A stretch of DNA of 13,099 nucleotides, from contig CABPSV020000147.1 of assembly GCA_902459845.2 (NCBI GenBank), positions 1 through 13,099 on the forward strand, read 5' to 3'. Under the pieces are notes generated by a model. It was given only the letters and a program-made list of their open reading frames with translations. It was not told where the DNA came from and searched no databases. Both the position numbers and the translations under genes were made by a program. Positions 9,346 to 13,099 of this stretch are shown piece after piece; positions within the stretch are counted from its first letter, which is position 1, and each line of letters starts with the position of its first letter. The DNA comes from Hepatocystis sp. ex Piliocolobus tephrosceles (taxonomy: Eukaryota > Apicomplexa > Aconoidasida > Haemosporida > Plasmodiidae).

Positions 9346-10406
9346 GTATATAGAATTATTTATTTTAAAGACATTTACTCCATGTTTTTCTTATTTCATT
9401 ACAATACAAAAAAAGCAAAATATATATTACCATTTAGTATATGAAATTTTGTCTTATTTTTAATACATAATTTATTTTAATAATTCTTCAGTACATATAT
9501 ATATATATATATATATTTAATCATAGACATATGCATTTATACACATGCAAAAGCTAAGACGTATGAGGACGCATATGGTGATTTTTATTTTTATGTTAAT
9601 AAAAGATGTATATTTAAAAAGTAGTTCAGACATAATCAATGATTAAAACTTTAAATTAATTTTTAAATAAACTGATAAATATAAAAAAAAAAAAAAAAAA
9701 AAATTGGTAATTAAAAAGAAATGAATTTTCAACGGGGAAATGTAAAACCACATCGAAAAAACGTATATGCACTTATATATTCGAATATTTCTGCATGGAC
9801 ATATAGATGTGAATTAATAAATAGTTTTAATAAAACTTAAACATTTAAAAAAAAAAAAACAAAAAAAAAAAGAATAACGAACAAATAATTCTACAAATTT
9901 ATGTTTTTAGTCATGTAAAAAGCATCTATAGGTTAAAAAAAAAAAAAAACAAAAAAAATGAAATAAAACTATTAGCTGGCTGTATATAAGTACTATTTTT
10001 TATTTTATTTTTGTATGTACATATAACCGAATATTGTTTATTAATAATTAATATATATTTTGTATAAAAAGAAGTAACATATATATAAAGGTTGTGCAAA
10101 ACAAAAAAAAAAAATAAAAAAATAAAAAAAAGGGAAAAAAAAAAAAAAAAAAATGCGAAACAAAATAGATGAAAAAAGTAAATGTGTTCAAAAATAAATG
10201 TATATATAAAACTCGCACCAACTTAGTAAAATAAAAATAAGGGTGCATAACTAATATTACTTAAAATTATGTGTAAGTCGTGTATATATACACATATACA
10301 TATATATGTACTTAAATGCACAGTTGTGTAGTTTTTATAATGGTATCATACAGACCAACAATTTTTATGTAGAAGGTGGAAATTAGACAGTGAAAACATA
10401 AAAGAA

Positions 10407-10445
<39 letters not shown>

Positions 10446-10598
10446 AAATGTAATAAATATAAAAAATGTGATAAATATAGAAAATATGGCAAATATAAAA
10501 AATGTTATCAGTAAACTAAATATAATGAATAATATACATTAAACAGACCAGCGGTAAACTAAAAATTGCTATTTACAACCTTGCACACATGAAATGCT

Positions 10599-10599
<1 letters not shown>

Positions 10600-10632
<33 letters not shown>
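10600..10632. repeat. T33 homopolymer
   Basis: Uninterrupted T run. Together with A42 at 10784-10825 and T33 at 11814-11846 it is among the longest interior homopolymers. These runs are probably error-prone in length. Confidence 0.95.
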
Positions 10633-10639
<7 letters not shown>

Positions 10640-10783
10640 TGATTTGTTGAAGATGCACATATGTATACATTTTGTTAATGATTAAAATAAAAATGTTTAC
10701 ATTGAACTTTATTAAAAAAAATGATAATAGTTGATATATAATCCTTAAGTACATTGTTGTAGATGAAAACTAAATAATAGAAG

Positions 10784-10825
<42 letters not shown>
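10784..10825. repeat. A42 homopolymer
   Basis: Uninterrupted A run, the longest away from the window ends. Confidence 0.95.
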
Positions 10826-10826
<1 letters not shown>

Positions 10827-11810
10827 CAAATAGATAAACCAAACTAATTCTGTTGCACATTGCTCGTTTTTTGTATCCTACCAATTTAATATTGTTTTGC
10901 TCGTTTTTTCTTCACATCATTATTATTACTATTATATTATTTTTTTTATACTTCTATTTTATAAACTATACTCGGATTCTCATTATTTTGTAATAAAATG
11001 CAGTTTAAACAAAAGTTGTTGATGTTACGTATTGTAGTGCAGGTATATATATATATATATATATAGAAAGCGCAAAAATAAAAAAATAAATAGGATTATA
11101 CACATTTTTGTTTATATAAATAAATATTTAAATTGTATGGGTAAACTAATGTGTAGAAAAAAAAGACAACAAAGTTGCAACGATTTTCATAATTCAAATT
11201 ACAATATGTGTTATATATGTTTGGTGACAAAACAAAATGTATCAATTATTTATGGAAAATATAGCAGTATAAATATGAACTGATGAAATAATGAAATAAT
11301 AAAATGATGAGATAAAGATGCTTTTTTTTTTTTTTTTTTTTTTTTGCGATTTACATTTTTACCATTATACATTTCTGAATAAACTTAAAACATTGTTCTA
11401 TTTTTGTTCATATATATTTTTAGCATTTAAATTACATTTTTTTATATTCGTATAGCTTTACTTCTAATTAATGATTACCTTTTAAAACTAAACAAATATA
11501 ATAAAATAAAATAAAATAAAATAGTATAAAATAGAAGAGTAGAGTCTGCATAAAAACAAATAATGGAATCAAAAAAAAAAAAAAAAAAAAAAAACACATT
11601 TTTATATACATCGAAAAGGAGTTGCTATACTTGCATATAACAAACCTATCAAGTTTATTTGACAAGCACATTTTTAATATATTATTTTTAAAAAATCACA
11701 TAAAATCAAAGTTTTAAGTTATTAATAAATGCATATAGTTAAAAAAAACCAAAAGTCACATTAAGTTATGCATTGTGATGCATATTTACTGAAATTTTTT
11801 AAAATTACGT

Positions 11811-11846
<36 letters not shown>

Positions 11847-11982
11847 CATCAACTTGTAACACTTTTTGTACATATAGATGTGTTATTGTATGTGTCATTC
11901 ATAAAAAATATCGTATATTTTCTTTTATAACTTTTAATTAAGATTTTTTAATTTTCTTTAAACTTTTTTTCTTTTTTTTTAG

Positions 11983-12066
11983 CTCATAAAGAAAACAAGA
12001 AAATAATAAGTTGATTAAATAGATATTGATTAAGAAGATAAGTTTAACATCTTTAATTTTATTTAG
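11983..12066 (+). other. Possible non-coding (5' UTR) exon
   Basis: On the + strand a strong pyrimidine tract ending in TTTTTTTTTTAG (to 11982) resembles a 3' splice site. An 84-nt segment later, TTAG|GTAAGTATT (donor from 12067) is a near-ideal 5' splice site. All three frames of the segment contain stops, so it could only be an untranslated exon. That would suit a gene starting to the right of the window and divergent from the kinase. T-rich AG and GTAAG words are common in AT-rich DNA, so chance is possible. Confidence 0.25.
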
Positions 12067-12276
12067 GTAAGTATTAAATAAAAAATTACAATAAAAAAAA
12101 TTAAAAAATATAAAAATTGATATAAAATAGAGTGAATTATATTATATCATCAATAAAAAAAAAAAAAAAGTGATTGAATATTAATAATAAAGCATGTTGC
12201 AAGTAGATTGTGTAATAAGAAATAAAATATGAAAAAATAAAAAAAAAAAAGACTCAAAAAAAAAAAAAAAAAAAAA

Positions 12277-12297
12277 ACAACAACAACAACAACAAAC
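12277..12297. repeat. (CAA)n microsatellite
   Basis: Short run of ACA/CAA triplets directly after an A tract. Confidence 0.85.
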
Positions 12298-12551
12298 ATC
12301 GTTAATAAAAAATAAAATAACTAGTGTAAAACATAAAAATTGAAAAATCTATCATATTTTTATAACTACACAGTTATTTAACTTAACATTTACAAAAAAT
12401 TTATTTTTTTTGTTCTTTTTAAAGAAAGCTTTTAGTTTAGCCTCAAACAAATGAAAAATAATTAACAATTTTTGATTTAAAATATATTTATAAAAATATT
12501 TATAAAAATGGGTCATACAAATGTATAAATAAATATTTCTTGGTTAAATAA

Positions 12552-12716
12552 AGGTATAAATGCATTATCGAGGTTCTTCGGTATTGCTATATAATAAATT
12601 CCTATCATTATATTTTTTATAAAATTATGTATACAATATTTGCCTTAACAAGGTCAGCTATCATTTTTTTAAAAAGATTCTTTTATTGGTACGAGCCACA
12701 AAAGAGGAGAATATAA
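12552..12716 (+). CDS. Possible small ORF or exon
   Basis: This island is less repetitive and has visibly more G+C than its flanks. The frame is open for 54 codons from 12552 to a TAA at 12714-12716. Its only ATG, at 12627, gives a 29-residue peptide beginning MYTIFALTRSAIIFLKRF and ending in YWYEPQKRRI; it is hydrophobic with a basic tail. A second + frame (12623-12751) is also open, ending KEENIILVIIGKTKLK, without an ATG. I recognise no protein family. It could be an upstream ORF, a short exon of a gene lying to the right, or chance. The neighbouring ATGs (12451, 12508, 12560) also open only very short frames. Confidence 0.2.
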   Translation, partial: RYKCIIEVLRYCYIINSYHYIFYKIMYTIFALTRSAIIFLKRFFYWYEPQKRRI

Positions 12717-12756
12717 TATTAGTGATAATAGGTAAAACCAAGCTAAAATAAAATAA

Positions 12757-12870
12757 AATAATAATAATAATAATAACAAAAATAACAAAAATCGTAATGA
12801 TAATAATAATAATAATGTTAACAAAAATCGTAATGATAAAAGTAATGAATTATGCATTATTGCAAATTAA
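12757..12870 (+). repeat. AAT-rich repeat with duplicated 18-mer
   Basis: AACAAAAATCGTAATGAT occurs twice, at 12785-12802 and 12820-12837, separated by (AAT)n. One + frame reads asparagine-rich (NNKNRND twice) for 37 codons to a TAA at 12868, but it is preceded by a stop at 12754 and has no ATG. It looks like a coding-type Asn repeat without a supporting gene. The opposite strand reads a leucine-rich frame that is its mirror. Confidence 0.6.
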
Positions 12871-12995
12871 AATATATTATTAATAAGATATATATATATA
12901 TATATATATATCACACATTACTAAAATAACATCACCACATTTAATAAAACAATTATATAATTATGACAATAAACGAACAAATGTAAATTGCTTAC

Positions 12996-13046
12996 TTGTA
13001 ATTTTAAATGTGTTTCTGTATGAAGAAATGTCAGATATCCAACCAC
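12996..13046 (-). other. Possible short minus-strand exon at contig edge
   Basis: On the minus strand a T44 run followed by GTTATATAG (ending at 13047) resembles a branch or pyrimidine tract plus a 3' splice site. A 51-nt segment follows, then CAA|GTAAGC (donor from 12995). Two frames are open: VVGYLTFLHTETHLKLQ, which reads through the donor to a stop near 12919, and GWISDISSYRNTFKIT. The opposite strand also has an open frame here (12887-13054, ending EEMSDIQPPI then TAA). The island is less repetitive than its surroundings, which is why it is listed. No family is recognised, and only the adjoining sequence could settle strand and frame. Confidence 0.2.
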
Positions 13047-13054
13047 CTATATAA

Positions 13055-13055
<1 letters not shown>

Positions 13056-13099
<44 letters not shown>
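13056..13099. repeat. A44 homopolymer at right window end
   Basis: Uninterrupted A run to the last base. It matches the A70 at the left end (1-70) and suggests the contig is bounded by unresolved homopolymers. Confidence 0.95.

Larger units (their letters stand above)
9346..11940. other. AT-rich intergenic sequence, no gene seen
   Basis: About 2.6 kb of AT-rich DNA with long homopolymers: A21 (9683-9703), T33 (10600-10632), A42 (10784-10825), T24 (11322-11345), A24 (11571-11594) and T33 (11814-11846). It also has (TA)n tracts and an (AAAAT)n stretch around 11499-11524. A degenerate repeat of AAATATAAAAAATGTGAT-like units lies at 10446-10510. Open frames here are short, poly-Phe or poly-Lys, and are shadows of homopolymers. 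Short inverted repeats (CATATGC/GCATATG at 9528-9534 and 9571-9577; GCACC/GGTGC at 10215-10219 and 10242-10246) are within chance expectation. Confidence 0.7.

Noticed and set aside
9528..9577. CATATGC/GCATATG inverted repeat
   Set aside because: CATATG is itself palindromic and the arms are 36 nt apart; weak evidence in AT-rich DNA.
10569..10884. Poly-Lys and poly-Phe minus-strand frames around the long homopolymers
   Set aside because: Produced by the T33 and A42 runs; no other content.
11280..11286. CTGATGA, as in a hammerhead ribozyme core or a snoRNA C box
   Set aside because: No matching stems, GAAA partner or D box in a plausible position; expected by chance.
12669..12857. Leucine-rich minus-strand frame resembling a membrane protein
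   Set aside because: It is the complement of the AAT/AAC repeat; the hydrophobicity follows from the trinucleotide content.

Overview
The window is eukaryotic nuclear DNA, very probably from a malaria parasite (Plasmodium, Apicomplexa). The evidence is extreme A+T richness, dozens of poly(dA:dT) and (TA)n tracts, an intron-free kinase ORF full of asparagine runs and short tandem repeats, and a histone H4 with parasite-type substitutions. From memory, and not checked, P. falciparum carries a putative calcium/calmodulin-dependent kinase gene beside histone H4 on chromosome 11, which fits this layout. I cannot name the species. Both ends are long A runs (70 and 44 nt), as expected of a shotgun contig that broke at homopolymers.

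Layout. 1-408 is the upstream region of H4. 409-720 (+) is a complete histone H4. 721-3180 is a long convergent intergenic region that should hold both 3' UTRs. Within it are a GC-rich hairpin resembling a histone 3' stem-loop (1178-1193), a small GC island followed by a doubtful ORF (2247-2591), and a polypurine tract. 3181-8367 (-) is one uninterrupted 1728-residue protein kinase related to the CAMK/CDPK group. 8368-13099 is about 4.7 kb without a convincing gene. It contains a perfect 8-copy 15-bp repeat, many homopolymers, an exon-like segment with good splice signals on the + strand (11983-12066), a less repetitive island with overlapping open frames (12552-12751), and a possible short minus-strand exon next to the right edge (12996-13046).

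The two firm genes have unrelated roles. H4 is a nucleosome core protein; the kinase is a signalling enzyme or possibly a pseudokinase. Most of the kinase's 1728 residues are low-complexity inserts. Its catalytic core is unusual: the glycine-rich loop is absent, DFG reads DYD, and about 245 extra residues, including TPTIFN-type repeats, sit inside the activation segment. I found no CRISPR array, rRNA, tRNA, transposon or virus-like gene.
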